From the NCBI GenBank assembly GCA_900553145.1, contig USCL01000015.1, positions 1 to 26,173 of the forward strand: a stretch of 26,173 bases of DNA, read 5' to 3'. The notes under the pieces are model-generated. The model did no database searches, had not been told where the DNA came from, and saw only the letters and a list, made by a program, of their open reading frames with translations. Positions within the stretch are counted from its first letter, which is position 1. Each line of letters starts with the position of its first letter. The stretch is from an uncultured Desulfovibrio sp. Lineage in GTDB: Bacteria > Desulfobacterota > Desulfovibrionia > Desulfovibrionales > Desulfovibrionaceae. Positions 1 through 7,881 of this stretch are shown piece by piece. A program made the position numbers and the translations under genes.

Positions 1-2
1 CC

Positions 3-455
3 CGCTATCTGGATACCCAGCCCGAAACGATCCGGTTCCGCTCCGGGCCGGACGGCAAACCCCGGCTTGCACACGGTTCGCTGCACTTCAACCTGGCGCA
101 TTCGGATTCGCTGGCCCTGCTCGCCGCGCGCCAAGACGCCCCGGTAGGCGTGGACGTCGAACCCGTGCGCCCCCTGCCCGAGGCCATGCTCATCGCCTGC
201 CGCTGGTTCTCGGCTCCCGAGATCCGCTGGATCGCCGCGTCCGACGATCGGGATCGCGCCTTCCTACGTTGTTGGGTCTGCCGCGAAGCCTTCCTCAAGG
301 CCACGGGCGAAGGCCTTGGGCGGCCTCTGGACAGCTTCGCGCTCCACCCATGCGGCGATACGCTCCGTCTGGACGGGGCGGCCCTCGCGGAATGCACCCC
401 CCTTGCAGGCCACGTCGCCGCCGTGGTCTGCGAAACCCTTTTTCCTTCATGCTGA
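3..455 (+). CDS. 4'-phosphopantetheinyl transferase (Sfp type), 5'-truncated
   Basis: The reading frame is open from the left edge and closes with TGA at 453-455, so the N-terminus is missing. Sfp-type transferases move the 4'-phosphopantetheine arm of CoA onto a serine of acyl or peptidyl carrier proteins. Visible family motifs are FNLAHSD, GVDVE (Mg2+-binding acidic pair) and, later, W-x3-EAFLKATGEGL, the WxxKEA-like signature with Cys-Arg in place of the usual residues before EAF. About 150 residues are visible against roughly 220-250 for the family. The stop lies 14 bases before the next gene, so they are probably co-transcribed. A biosynthetic partner (NRPS, PKS or fatty-acid-like system) would be expected to the left of the window. 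The family call is solid; the specific carrier protein cannot be told. Confidence 0.9.
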   Translation, partial: RYLDTQPETIRFRSGPDGKPRLAHGSLHFNLAHSDSLALLAARQDAPVGVDVEPVRPLPEAMLIACRWFSAPEIRWIAASDDRDRAFLRCWVCREAFLKATGEGLGRPLDSFALHPCGDTLRLDGAALAECTPLAGHVAAVVCETLFPSC

Positions 456-469
456 TACGAGGAGATTCC

Positions 470-1258
470 ATGCAGTTCATGTTTTCACGGAAATCCGGCA
501 TCGTCCTCGCCGCCCTGCTCGGCGTCCAGCTCACCCTCCCCGCCTCGGGCTGGGCGCTCACCGGCAGGGATGTGGCGCTCAAGGCGGATCAGGTCGACAC
601 CAGCCGTACCTCCGACATGTCTATGGCGATGATCATCAAACGCGGCGATCAGCAGCTTGTCCGCTTCATGGCCATGAAGAAAAAGAAGTTCCCCGATTCG
701 GAAAAGCAGCACATCCGCTTTCTCGAACCGGGAGACATCCGGAATACGGCCTATCTCACGTGGAGTTACAGGGATATCAATAAAGATGATGACATGTGGG
801 TCTACATGCCCGCCGAGTCGCTGGTCCGCCGCATCAGCGGAGGCAGCAAAAAGGGCTCCTTCATGCGCAGCGACTACGCCAATGAAGACATTTCGCGGCG
901 GGAAGTCGACAAGGACACCTATACCCTGCTGCCCGACGAGGCCCTCTCCGGCGTGGACTGCCACGTACTGGAGGCGAAAGCGGTCTTCCCTGAAAAGACG
1001 AACTATTCCAAACGGATTATCTGGATCAGGAAAGATATCTGGCTGCCCGCGAAAATCGACTTCTACGATCAGGGCGGGAACCGGTGCAAGGAACTGGTTT
1101 TCGGCGGCTACAAGGAGATACAGGGCATCTGGACCGCCACCCGCCAGCGTATGCGCACCGTGGGATCGGACTCGGAAACGATCATGGAAATACGGGAAGT
1201 GACCTACAACACGCCGATCGCCAAAGATATCTTTCTGCCGCAGGATCTCAAGAGGTAG
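470..1258 (+). CDS. outer membrane lipoprotein-sorting protein family (LolA-like fold), periplasmic
   Basis: The product is 262 residues. An N-terminal signal peptide (positive MQFMFSRKSG, hydrophobic core about residues 11-22, likely cleavage after SGWA near residue 29) points to the periplasm. The body resembles the outer-membrane lipoprotein-sorting family with a LolA-like half-barrel: an RFxEP-type segment (IRFLEPGDIRNTAYLTW), DDMWVYMPA, then VRRISGGSKKGSFMRSDY and a late LPAKIDFYD strand. Proteins of this family often accompany RND/MMPL exporters and are thought to carry a lipidic cargo across the periplasm. The ATG at 470 is chosen because GAGGAG sits at 459-464; the frame is open further upstream, but that part overlaps the transferase gene. 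The gene is followed after 2 bases by an outer-membrane barrel gene, which fits a transport role. Substrate unknown. Confidence 0.85.
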   Translation: MQFMFSRKSGIVLAALLGVQLTLPASGWALTGRDVALKADQVDTSRTSDMSMAMIIKRGDQQLVRFMAMKKKKFPDSEKQHIRFLEPGDIRNTAYLTWSYRDINKDDDMWVYMPAESLVRRISGGSKKGSFMRSDYANEDISRREVDKDTYTLLPDEALSGVDCHVLEAKAVFPEKTNYSKRIIWIRKDIWLPAKIDFYDQGGNRCKELVFGGYKEIQGIWTATRQRMRTVGSDSETIMEIREVTYNTPIAKDIFLPQDLKR

Positions 1259-1260
1259 GC

Positions 1261-2565
1261 ATGAAAACCCTGTTCCGGGCCTGTGTCGTCTGCCTCTTCT
1301 GGTTCGGTTTCGCCCATGCCGCCGTGGAGGGCGATCCCTTTTCGGACGGACAGGCCTTTTCCGATCTACATGCGATTGAAGCTTCCGATACGTTCCTGCT
1401 CGGCGGGTTCGCGGAATCGCGCAACCAATTTTCCCTGAACGATCCCGAAACCCCGATTTCCCTGCGGCAGAAAGTGCAGGTCGAGGCGCTCTGGCGGCGC
1501 GATGTCTTGTCGCTTTTCGGCAGCCTTGAAGGCAGCTACGAAGGGGCCGCCCACACGTGGCCGGGCGACCATTCCCCGTGGAAAGCCGATCTCAGGGAAT
1601 TGTATCTGACCTATGATACGGACAATATAGATATCTTTCTCGGACGGAAGACCCACCGATGGGGGACGGGCGACGGCATCAATCCCATGGATCTCATCAA
1701 TCCGCTGGATACGCGGGACCCGGTCACGACCGGGCGTGCCGACAATAGACTCCCGGTATGGCTGTTCAGCGGCACGGTTTCGGGGAACGGGATCAGTTTC
1801 GAGGGAGTGTTCCTGCCCAAGGCCGAGGTCAATGCCCTGCCCCGCTCCGGCAACCCGTGGGAGCCGCGCGCCCTGCGCGAACTCCGGCGGCAGCGGGACG
1901 ACGGCCTCTTCACGATCTCGGATCCCGACGAACCGGACAGATGGTTCCGGGACGTGGAATACGGTGGGCGCCTCTCCGCCAATCTCGGGGGATGGGATCT
2001 GGCGCTCATGGCCTTCCACGGTTTTGTCGATAACCCGATGTTCGTAAGCAGGAACAAAGGCGGCGGGATGCGCTGGACTGCCGAATACCCCCGCTTCACG
2101 GCTTTCGGAACCTCCTTCGCAAAAGGCTTCGGCAGCCAGACCGTCCGGGGCGAGGTCGCCTACAAGCCGCGTTTCCCGGTACAGGGAAGCTTCGGTTTTC
2201 ACCGGGCCGATCTGTGGCAGGGCGTCCTCGGCTGGGACTACGACATCGACAGCAAGTATTACCTAAACTTCCAGCTTTTCGGGGATATTCAGGAAGGCTC
2301 GGAGGCTTCCGGCAGCCGGACATGGCACGGCGCGACCTATGAAATCAGCGGCAAATGGTTCCATGATGCGCTCAAAACGGGGGTCCGAGGCAAACTCTAC
2401 ACCAGCGGGGAGGGCACGCTTACCGAAGTATTCCTTGAATACGAACTGGACGATCATTGGAAGGCATCCACGGGCGTCATGTTCTGGACGGGCGGGGAGA
2501 ACACCATCCTCGGCGAATACACGGACAACGATTTCGTCTACCTGACCCTGCGCTACGCCTTCTGA
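1261..2565 (+). CDS. outer-membrane beta-barrel protein (DUF1302/porin-like)
   Basis: The product is 434 residues with a signal peptide (residues 1-20, cleavage after AHA). The mature part alternates polar and hydrophobic residues in short strands, typical of a transmembrane barrel, and ends in LTLRYAF. A terminal aromatic residue is the usual BAM recognition signal. The segment FLGRKTHRWGTGDGINPMD near residues 125-143 recalls DUF1302-type barrels, in which a WG-x-G-D motif is followed by NPxD. The start follows the previous stop by 2 bases, with AAGAGG at 1249-1254 as ribosome site inside the preceding gene, so the two are very likely translated from one mRNA. In other bacteria such barrels occur with lipoprotein-sorting proteins and MMPL exporters; cargo export is inference. 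The family name is less certain than the outer-membrane barrel call. Confidence 0.8.
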   Translation: MKTLFRACVVCLFWFGFAHAAVEGDPFSDGQAFSDLHAIEASDTFLLGGFAESRNQFSLNDPETPISLRQKVQVEALWRRDVLSLFGSLEGSYEGAAHTWPGDHSPWKADLRELYLTYDTDNIDIFLGRKTHRWGTGDGINPMDLINPLDTRDPVTTGRADNRLPVWLFSGTVSGNGISFEGVFLPKAEVNALPRSGNPWEPRALRELRRQRDDGLFTISDPDEPDRWFRDVEYGGRLSANLGGWDLALMAFHGFVDNPMFVSRNKGGGMRWTAEYPRFTAFGTSFAKGFGSQTVRGEVAYKPRFPVQGSFGFHRADLWQGVLGWDYDIDSKYYLNFQLFGDIQEGSEASGSRTWHGATYEISGKWFHDALKTGVRGKLYTSGEGTLTEVFLEYELDDHWKASTGVMFWTGGENTILGEYTDNDFVYLTLRYAF

Positions 2566-2630
2566 CGTATCCCGACCACGCCGCAGCGACGCGCCTTTCT
2601 TCGGAACATCTCCGAAACCGAGTGAGACTG

Positions 2631-3560
2631 ATGACGCCTACGAGTATCCACTCCACCTGCACCTGCCGCTTTTTCCATCAGGGGCAGTGCTCCTGCCCCG
2701 ACGTGACCCTGTTCGTCATTGATGACGACTCGCACGCCGCGGGCCCGTTCCGTCTGCAACAGGACGGGGCGCGCATGACCTTCTTCTATTGCCTGAACGG
2801 GCAGGCCCGCATCGACGCAGAGGCCGTAGACGGGAACGCCTTTTCCGAAGAAGTCGGCAAGGAAGACAGCCTGTTTTTCTGCCTGAACGGGGGCTTTTCC
2901 ATCTCACGCACCGGGAAGCGGCTCCAAGCCGTGGGGCTTCAGCTTCGCCCGGAATGTCTGCGCCTGTTTGCCTGCCGACTCGGCTTCGTTCACGATGGGC
3001 TCAGAAAAAGTTCATCCCGGATTCTCAGAGGCGGCATCCCGCTGCACCTGCGCATTCTACTGGAGCAGATCCTCAATTGCCGGGACGACGGTCTGTTGCG
3101 AGACGTATTCCTGGCACACAAGAAATACGAACTGCTCTATCAGCAGATCGAACTCTTGGACAGGGAAAACAGCCACAAATGCGTCAGCCCGGCGGAGTGC
3201 CGGGCCGCGCACCGAGCCTATGCCATACTGCTTCAGGATATAGGAAAGCCGCCGAGCCTGCCCGAACTGGCAGCCGCCGTGGGGGTCAACCGCACACGGC
3301 TGACGGCCTTGTTCAGGATGCTCTTCGAGGACACTGTCTTCGGCATCCTGCGCCGGGAGCGTCTGGAGTGCGCCCGAAGGCTTCTCAACGAAAAGGGGAA
3401 AAACATCACCGAAATAGCGTATCTGTGCGGGTTTTCCAGCCCGAGTCATCTCACCAAGGCTTTTTCCGCCCAATTCGGGATCTCCCCAAAGCAATACCAG
3501 ATTGCCAGGCGGCACGGGCACCCTGCCGCTTCCGTTTCATGCGGCGAGCAGCATACATGA
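2631..3560 (+). CDS. AraC family transcriptional regulator
   Basis: The product is 309 residues. The C-terminal third (about 205-295) carries the paired helix-turn-helix of AraC/XylS regulators: a first helix pair around SLPELAAAVGVNRTRLTALF, the linker helix ERLECARRLL, and a second pair with the family signature NITEIAYLCGFSSPSHLTKAF, ending FGISPKQY. The N-terminal domain is not a recognised sugar-binding cupin. Its opening holds CTC at residues 10-12 and CSC at 20-22, an unusual double CxC motif that might bind metal or sense redox state (inference). The layout (N-terminal effector part, long linker, C-terminal HTH) resembles PchR-like siderophore regulators. ATG 2631 is chosen because an upstream extension would run into the barrel gene. 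It lies 65 bases after that gene on the same strand; whether it controls that operon is not shown. Confidence 0.9.
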   Translation: MTPTSIHSTCTCRFFHQGQCSCPDVTLFVIDDDSHAAGPFRLQQDGARMTFFYCLNGQARIDAEAVDGNAFSEEVGKEDSLFFCLNGGFSISRTGKRLQAVGLQLRPECLRLFACRLGFVHDGLRKSSSRILRGGIPLHLRILLEQILNCRDDGLLRDVFLAHKKYELLYQQIELLDRENSHKCVSPAECRAAHRAYAILLQDIGKPPSLPELAAAVGVNRTRLTALFRMLFEDTVFGILRRERLECARRLLNEKGKNITEIAYLCGFSSPSHLTKAFSAQFGISPKQYQIARRHGHPAASVSCGEQHT

Positions 3561-3617
3561 GCCCACCCTGCCGATTTCTGACCTACCATACACCTTATAT
3601 TGGATCTTCGTCGGCTT

Positions 3618-3667
3618 TCCCGCTTGCAAAGCCCCTCTCCCCATCCCGTCGATCCGCGCAAGCGGGA
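3618..3667. terminator. 10-bp perfect inverted repeat between convergent genes
   Basis: TCCCGCTTGC at 3618-3627 is the exact reverse complement of GCAAGCGGGA at 3658-3667, with a 30-base spacer. It sits between the AraC gene (+, ending 3560) and the dehydrogenase gene (-, ending 3697), and on the + strand is followed by only TTT. It may act as a weak shared terminator. The long loop and short T run keep confidence low. Confidence 0.4.
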
Positions 3668-3696
3668 TTTCCGGAAGAGGAAACGCCGAAGCTGCC

Positions 3697-4461
3697 CTAC
3701 ACGATGGTATAGCCGCCGTCAGCCATCCACAACGCGCCCGTGACGAAACTGGCTTCATCGCTGGCGAGGAAGGTAATCACCGACGCGATTTCCTCCGGTT
3801 TGCCGAAGCGTTTGAGCGGCTGCAGCGCGAGGAAGCCCGCCATGCCCTTGGCCTCGTCGCCGGTATCTTTCGCGCCGTCATGGAGGCCGGGGGTTTCCGT
3901 GGTCCCGGGCCCGACGGCATTGACGCGGATCTGGTGCGGCATCAGGGAAACCGCAGCCGCGCGCGTGAACGAGGCCACGCCGCCTTTGGAGGCGTGGTAC
4001 GCGGCATAGCCGGGCGAGCCCACCACGGCGAAGGTCGAGCAGACATTGACGATGGCCCCGCCCGTTTTCTGGGCGATGAACAGGTTCGCCGCCCCTTTCG
4101 TGAACAGGAACATGCTGGTCAGGTTCGTATTCAGTACGGCATTGAATTCCTCAGCCGTGGTTTCCAGAAGCGTCTTGTTGAGCTGCCATCCGGCATTGTT
4201 CACCACGATGTCCAGTTTCCCGTATATGCGGACGGCCATATCCAGAGCCGCCTGCACGTCGGCCTCGCATCCCACGTCGCACCGGCAAAACACGGCGTCT
4301 CCGCCTTCCTTGGCGATGGCTTCGGCGACTCCATGCCCATTGGCCTCATCCTTGTCGGCCAACACGATCCGGGCCCCTTCGGCGGCAAAACGGTAGGCCG
4401 CGGCAGCCCCGATTCCTTTGGACGCCCCAGTGATAATGGCTGTTTTTCCTTGTAATTTCAT
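3697..4461 (-). CDS. short-chain dehydrogenase/reductase (SDR), NAD(P)-dependent
   Basis: This is a classical SDR of 254 residues. It has the nucleotide-binding TGASKGIG at residues 11-18, NNAG at 88-91, and the catalytic Ser142, Tyr155 and Lys159 (YxxxK in YHASK). It also has a conserved PG turn (NAVGPGTTETP) and a C-terminal GALWMADGG. An Asp (LADKDE) after the second beta strand suggests preference for NAD over NADP. Length and motifs fit 3-hydroxybutyrate, glucose 1- or 3-oxoacyl-type dehydrogenases, and the sequence alone does not separate them. It is a single gene with its own promoter (4505-4532) and a GAGAG ribosome site just before the ATG. It converges on the AraC gene. Substrate unknown. 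Confidence 0.9.
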   Translation of the reverse strand: MKLQGKTAIITGASKGIGAAAAYRFAAEGARIVLADKDEANGHGVAEAIAKEGGDAVFCRCDVGCEADVQAALDMAVRIYGKLDIVVNNAGWQLNKTLLETTAEEFNAVLNTNLTSMFLFTKGAANLFIAQKTGGAIVNVCSTFAVVGSPGYAAYHASKGGVASFTRAAAVSLMPHQIRVNAVGPGTTETPGLHDGAKDTGDEAKGMAGFLALQPLKRFGKPEEIASVITFLASDEASFVTGALWMADGGYTIV

Positions 4462-4504
4462 AATGCTCTCACAGTTTGTTGCGGTATACGGAAAGGTTCT
4501 CTCC

Positions 4505-4532
4505 CTTATACGCGTTCAGTCCTCCCTGACAA
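4505..4532 (-). promoter_or_regulatory. sigma70-type promoter for the SDR gene
   Basis: Reading the - strand, TTGTCA (4532-4527) and TATAAG (4510-4505) are separated by 16 bases, close to consensus. The predicted transcription start near 4498 leaves a leader of about 37 bases before the ATG at 4461. Confidence 0.6.
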
Positions 4533-4884
4533 GCGCGGCCCCGGAAACGGAAACCGGAAAGGAATACACCCCTTTCTTGGAACCGCCGCAGGGATGGAAC
4601 GGAATGACCGTACCGGCCCGTATCCGCGTCATCAGGCGACGCTTTTTCGATATGCCGGGAAACGAACCGGCGAAGCAAAGGATATCCCCACAGTGCGGGG
4701 CAAGGCCCTTGCCCGATATGCTGTTATCTACATGAAACAAAAATGTTTTTTTAAAAAGGGATTAGGCGGGCGTCACAAGACCGTCGGGAAAGCGTCCCCT
4801 ATCGGCCCTTGCGCGGATCGCCCGGCTGGATTAAGCAGCAAGAGACATTCAGCCCGGACAGCCCGGGCGCAGGAGAAAAACAGT
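4533..4884. other. intergenic region between divergent SDR and galE genes
   Basis: No gene is supported here. The only structure seen is a near-perfect palindrome, GGGCAAGG at 4698-4705 and CCTTGCCC at 4707-4714, with a single central C. It is too tight for an RNA hairpin and looks more like a DNA operator. A run of A then T around 4738-4759 is AT-rich. I could not pick a convincing promoter for galE. AGGAG at 4871-4875 is the galE ribosome site. Confidence 0.4.
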
Positions 4885-5889
4885 ATGGGCAAGATTCTCG
4901 TTACCGGCGGAACCGGCTATCTCGGCACCCACATGCTCGTGGAACTCGTCAAACAGGGTTACGAGCCCCTGTGCGTGGACAACCTTCACAACAGCAACCC
5001 GTCCGTCCTCCTCGCCGTAAAGGCCATTTGCGGCAAGGAAATCCCCTTCATCAAGGCGGACGCGGGCGATGTCGCCGCCATGAAGGCGCTGTTCGCCGAA
5101 TACCAGATCGATGCGGTCATCCATTTCGCGGGCCATAAGGCCGTGGGCGAATCCGTAGCGCACCCGCTCATGTACTACCGCAACAACTACGACTCCGCGC
5201 TGACCATCCTCGAAATGTGCCTCAAGCACGGCAGCGCCCTCGTTTTCAGCTCGTCCGCCACGGTGTACGGCGTGCCCCATTTCCTCCCCCTCACCGAAGA
5301 CCATCCCCTGAGCGCGGTCAACCCCTACGGGCGCACCAAGCTGTACATCGAGGAGACGATCCGCGACGTGGCTCTGGCGCATCCCGAATTCAACGTCTCC
5401 ATCCTCCGTTATTTCAACCCGGTGGGCGCGCACGAATCCGGGCTCATCGGCGAGAACCCCAACGGCATCCCGAACAACCTCATGCCGTTCGTCTGCCAGA
5501 CGGCGGCGGGCATCCGCAAGGAATTGCAGGTGTTCGGCGACGACTACGACACTCCCGACGGCACGGGCGTACGTGATTACATCCACGTGACCGACCTCAT
5601 TTCGGGCCATATCGCCGCCCTGAGGAAACTGGAAACGAAACCCGGCTGCATCATCCACAACCTCGGTACGGGCAACGGAACCAGCGTCCTCGAAATGGTG
5701 CGCCGCTTCGAGGCCGTCAACGGCGTGAGCGTTCCGTACCGCATCGTTGCCAGACGTCCCGGCGACGTGGCGAGCTGCTACGCCGATCCGGCCAAAGCGT
5801 CCGCGGAACTCGGCTGGAAAGCCGTGAAGGGCCTTGACGACATGGTCCGCGACAGCTGGATGTGGCAGGTGAAAGGCGCCAAGAACTAA
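4885..5889 (+). CDS. galE: UDP-glucose 4-epimerase
   Basis: The product is 334 residues, the usual length for GalE, which interconverts UDP-glucose and UDP-galactose in the cytoplasm with a tightly bound NAD. Motifs seen are the Rossmann GGTGYLG at residues 8-14, the SSSATVYG segment with catalytic Ser at 123/124, Tyr148 and Lys152 in YGRTK, RYFNPVGAH, and DGTGVRDYIHV late in the protein. All are characteristic of this epimerase rather than of a generic extended SDR. The ATG at 4885 is set by AGGAG at 4871-4875. The gene lies 22 bases before an iron alcohol dehydrogenase on the same strand and shares a terminator with it. The pairing is not a classic galactose operon; a role in surface polysaccharide precursor supply is likely but inferred. 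Confidence 0.93.
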   Translation: MGKILVTGGTGYLGTHMLVELVKQGYEPLCVDNLHNSNPSVLLAVKAICGKEIPFIKADAGDVAAMKALFAEYQIDAVIHFAGHKAVGESVAHPLMYYRNNYDSALTILEMCLKHGSALVFSSSATVYGVPHFLPLTEDHPLSAVNPYGRTKLYIEETIRDVALAHPEFNVSILRYFNPVGAHESGLIGENPNGIPNNLMPFVCQTAAGIRKELQVFGDDYDTPDGTGVRDYIHVTDLISGHIAALRKLETKPGCIIHNLGTGNGTSVLEMVRRFEAVNGVSVPYRIVARRPGDVASCYADPAKASAELGWKAVKGLDDMVRDSWMWQVKGAKN

Positions 5890-5911
5890 CCTCCCGCGCA
5901 AAGGAGCCCCC

Positions 5912-7060
5912 ATGCAATGTCACTTCCATAACCCCGTGAGCATCCACGCCGGCCCCGGCATGCGCCATCAGATCGGGACGCTGGCCGCCCAATACGGGAA
6001 AAAGGCGCTCATCGTCACCACCGGCAGTGCGCACTCCCGGAAACTGGCCGAAGAGGCGGGCGCTTCGCTGGAAGCCGCCGGGATCGGCTGGGCGCACTAC
6101 AACGGCATCCGCCCCAACCCTCTGGGCTCGATGGCCTCCGAGGGCGCGCAGGCCGCCCACGGCAGCGGCTGCGACATGATCATCGGGATCGGCGGCGGCA
6201 GCGTCATGGACGCGAGCAAGGGCATCGCCTTCGCCTACTACAACGACGCGCCGATCTTCGAGTACATCTATGGGCGCAAGCAGGGCACGCAAGCCCTGCC
6301 CATCCTCTTGATCGCCACGACGGCGGGAACGGGCAGCGAGGGCAACTGGACCGCCGTGTTCACCGACACGGACCATGTGAAGAAGGGATTCGCCCTGCCC
6401 GCCCTGTATCCCAAGGAAAGCATCGTCGATCCGGAGCTCATGACCACGCTCTCCAGCAGGGGCATCGCGGGGCCCGGCTTCGACGCGCTGGCCCACGCCA
6501 TCGAGTCGTTCCTCTCCGTCCGCGCCAATCCGTTCAGCAAGCTGTATTCGCGTCAGGCAATCCTCTGGTTGAGCGAAGGACTGCCCAAAGTACAGGCCAA
6601 CCCCGCCGATCTCGAAACATGGGAACGGGTGACGCTGGGAAGCACGTTCGCGGGCATCGCCATCGGCAGCGCGGGCTGCACCGCCCCGCACGGCATCGAG
6701 CACCCCATCAGCGGGCTGCTCGACGTGGCGCACGGCGAAGGCCTTGCCGCCATCTACCCTGAATACATGCGGTTCATGCGTCCCCACGCGCAAGCGGATT
6801 TTGCCGAGCTGGCCCGGCTTCTGGGCGCGGAGACCTCCGGCCTTACGGAAGAGGAAGCCTCGCTGCGCGCCGTCGAGCAAGTGGACGCCCTTCTGAAAAC
6901 GCTAGGGATCACCTTCACCCTGTCCGATCTCGGCGTGCAGGAAAGCCAGCTCGGCTGGCTGGCGCAGACGGCGGTGGACAGCATGCCAGCCGTTTTCGGC
7001 AACAACCCCGTACCCATGAGCGCGGCCGACGTCAGGGGGCTTCTGGAACGCCGCCTGTAG
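5912..7060 (+). CDS. iron-containing alcohol dehydrogenase
   Basis: This is a group III alcohol dehydrogenase of 382 residues. Such enzymes reduce aldehydes or ketones, or oxidise alcohols, using NAD(P)H and a divalent metal. The nucleotide site is GIGGGSVMD (93-100). Metal ligands by spacing are Asp191, His195 (GFDALAHAIES), His260 and His274 (HGEG); the 4- and 14-residue spacings match the family. TTAGTGSEGNWTAVF matches the conserved TAGTGSE segment of butanol dehydrogenase/YqhD-like enzymes, so an NADPH-linked aldehyde reductase is a reasonable guess. An AAAGGAG ribosome site precedes the ATG. It sits immediately downstream of galE and ahead of a strong terminator, so the two probably form a bicistronic unit. 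Substrate not determinable. Confidence 0.92.
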   Translation: MQCHFHNPVSIHAGPGMRHQIGTLAAQYGKKALIVTTGSAHSRKLAEEAGASLEAAGIGWAHYNGIRPNPLGSMASEGAQAAHGSGCDMIIGIGGGSVMDASKGIAFAYYNDAPIFEYIYGRKQGTQALPILLIATTAGTGSEGNWTAVFTDTDHVKKGFALPALYPKESIVDPELMTTLSSRGIAGPGFDALAHAIESFLSVRANPFSKLYSRQAILWLSEGLPKVQANPADLETWERVTLGSTFAGIAIGSAGCTAPHGIEHPISGLLDVAHGEGLAAIYPEYMRFMRPHAQADFAELARLLGAETSGLTEEEASLRAVEQVDALLKTLGITFTLSDLGVQESQLGWLAQTAVDSMPAVFGNNPVPMSAADVRGLLERRL

Positions 7061-7081
7061 CGGCATACGTTTCATAGGCGT

Positions 7082-7119
7082 GCAGCCTTGGACTCCGGGG
7101 AGTCCAAGGCTGCTTTTTT
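7082..7119 (+). terminator. strong intrinsic terminator after the alcohol dehydrogenase
   Basis: GCAGCCTTGGACTCC (7082-7096) pairs perfectly with 7099-7113; in practice this is a 14-bp stem with a 4-base loop. TTTTTT follows at 7114-7119. The T run is only on the + strand, so it ends the galE-alcohol dehydrogenase transcript. Confidence 0.93.
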
Positions 7120-7210
7120 CCGGCCCTTCGCCGGAAATTCTTATCCTTCAAAAGAGAGAAGCAGGGGAGAACGGGCCGTTCCATCGGAAAGCCTTTCCCC
7201 GCGTCACGCC

Positions 7211-7636
7211 TTAGGAAAAATCTTTCCACACCTGCACGCCGGTGTAGCACTCCACAGCGACAAGGATGATCAAGAGGACGTTGATGGCCCCGTGGATGAG
7301 CGGCAGGATCTTCCGCTTCTTCTTATAGCGGTTCATGATGTACCCGGTGATCAGCCCAAGAACGGCAAGCCCGATGATCGGCCACGCCAGTTCGGCGTGC
7401 AGCCCGGTAATGTGGGTGCTGCCGAACAGATCCAGCGTCACGTAAAAGCCGAGCGCCCCAAGGATCCACAGCACGAGAGCCAACGTCCCGAGCTTTACAT
7501 GCTGTTTCCACGGAAAAAGCGTCTTCTTGCCGAGCAGCATCGCCACGCGCTTCAATCCCTGCCACATGGCCCATACGCCGAGAACGGCGGCACATACCTG
7601 CATCAACGGGTGCAGCCACAACAAAACGTCACTCAT
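7211..7636 (-). CDS. small four-helix membrane protein, DUF4079-like
   Basis: The product is 141 residues and almost entirely membrane-spanning. Hydrophobic segments lie near residues 4-24, 47-67, 78-98 and 111-131, separated by short basic loops (KKKTLFPWKQH, MNRYKKKRK). Single histidines fall in or near each helix (LLWLHP, KQHVK, GLHAE, LIHGA). That recalls the haem-ligating pattern of cytochrome b561-like proteins and of DUF4079, but haem binding is inference. ATG 7636 is chosen because AAGGAG sits 5 bases upstream. An in-frame GTG two codons earlier overlaps that ribosome site and is unlikely. It appears to be a single gene, as the upstream permease unit ends in its own terminator at 7826-7859. 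Confidence 0.7.
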   Translation of the reverse strand: MSDVLLWLHPLMQVCAAVLGVWAMWQGLKRVAMLLGKKTLFPWKQHVKLGTLALVLWILGALGFYVTLDLFGSTHITGLHAELAWPIIGLAVLGLITGYIMNRYKKKRKILPLIHGAINVLLIILVAVECYTGVQVWKDFS

Positions 7637-7683
7637 GCCCACTCCTTGTCTGAACCGCCCCTTTTTTCAGGAGAGCGATATTT

Positions 7684-7696
7684 AGTAATAATTACT
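7684..7696. promoter_or_regulatory. possible operator palindrome upstream of the DUF4079-like gene
   Basis: AGTAATAATTACT is a perfect palindrome around a central base, in an AT-rich stretch about 50 bases upstream of the DUF4079-like start on the - strand. Its position fits an operator or promoter-overlapping site. No matching regulator is identifiable in the window. Confidence 0.35.
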
Positions 7697-7825
7697 GACA
7701 GCGAATTATTAGATCATTTAGTTCCCGGAGGCAAGGGCTTTCGTGCCTCGTCACGGCGATCCGGCCAACAGCCAACCCAACAGGCCGTCATTTCTGTAAA
7801 CGCCCAAAAAAAGTTTGCGCCACAT

Positions 7826-7859
7826 ACAAAAATCCTCCCGATCAACCGACCGGGAGGAT
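7826..7859 (-). terminator. intrinsic terminator of the aromatic amino acid permease gene
   Basis: ATCCTCCCG at 7832-7840 pairs with CGGGAGGAT at 7851-7859, a 9-bp stem with a 10-base loop. On the - strand the hairpin is followed by a T-rich tract complementary to ACAAAAA at 7826-7832. It lies 22 bases beyond the permease stop codon. Confidence 0.85.
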
Positions 7860-7881
7860 AAGAAACTGCTCTGCGGAAACC

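Noticed and set aside
4849..5913. Long frame antisense to galE
   Set aside because: The galE frame carries complete catalytic and NAD-binding motifs; the antisense frame is a by-product of GC-rich codon use with no motifs.
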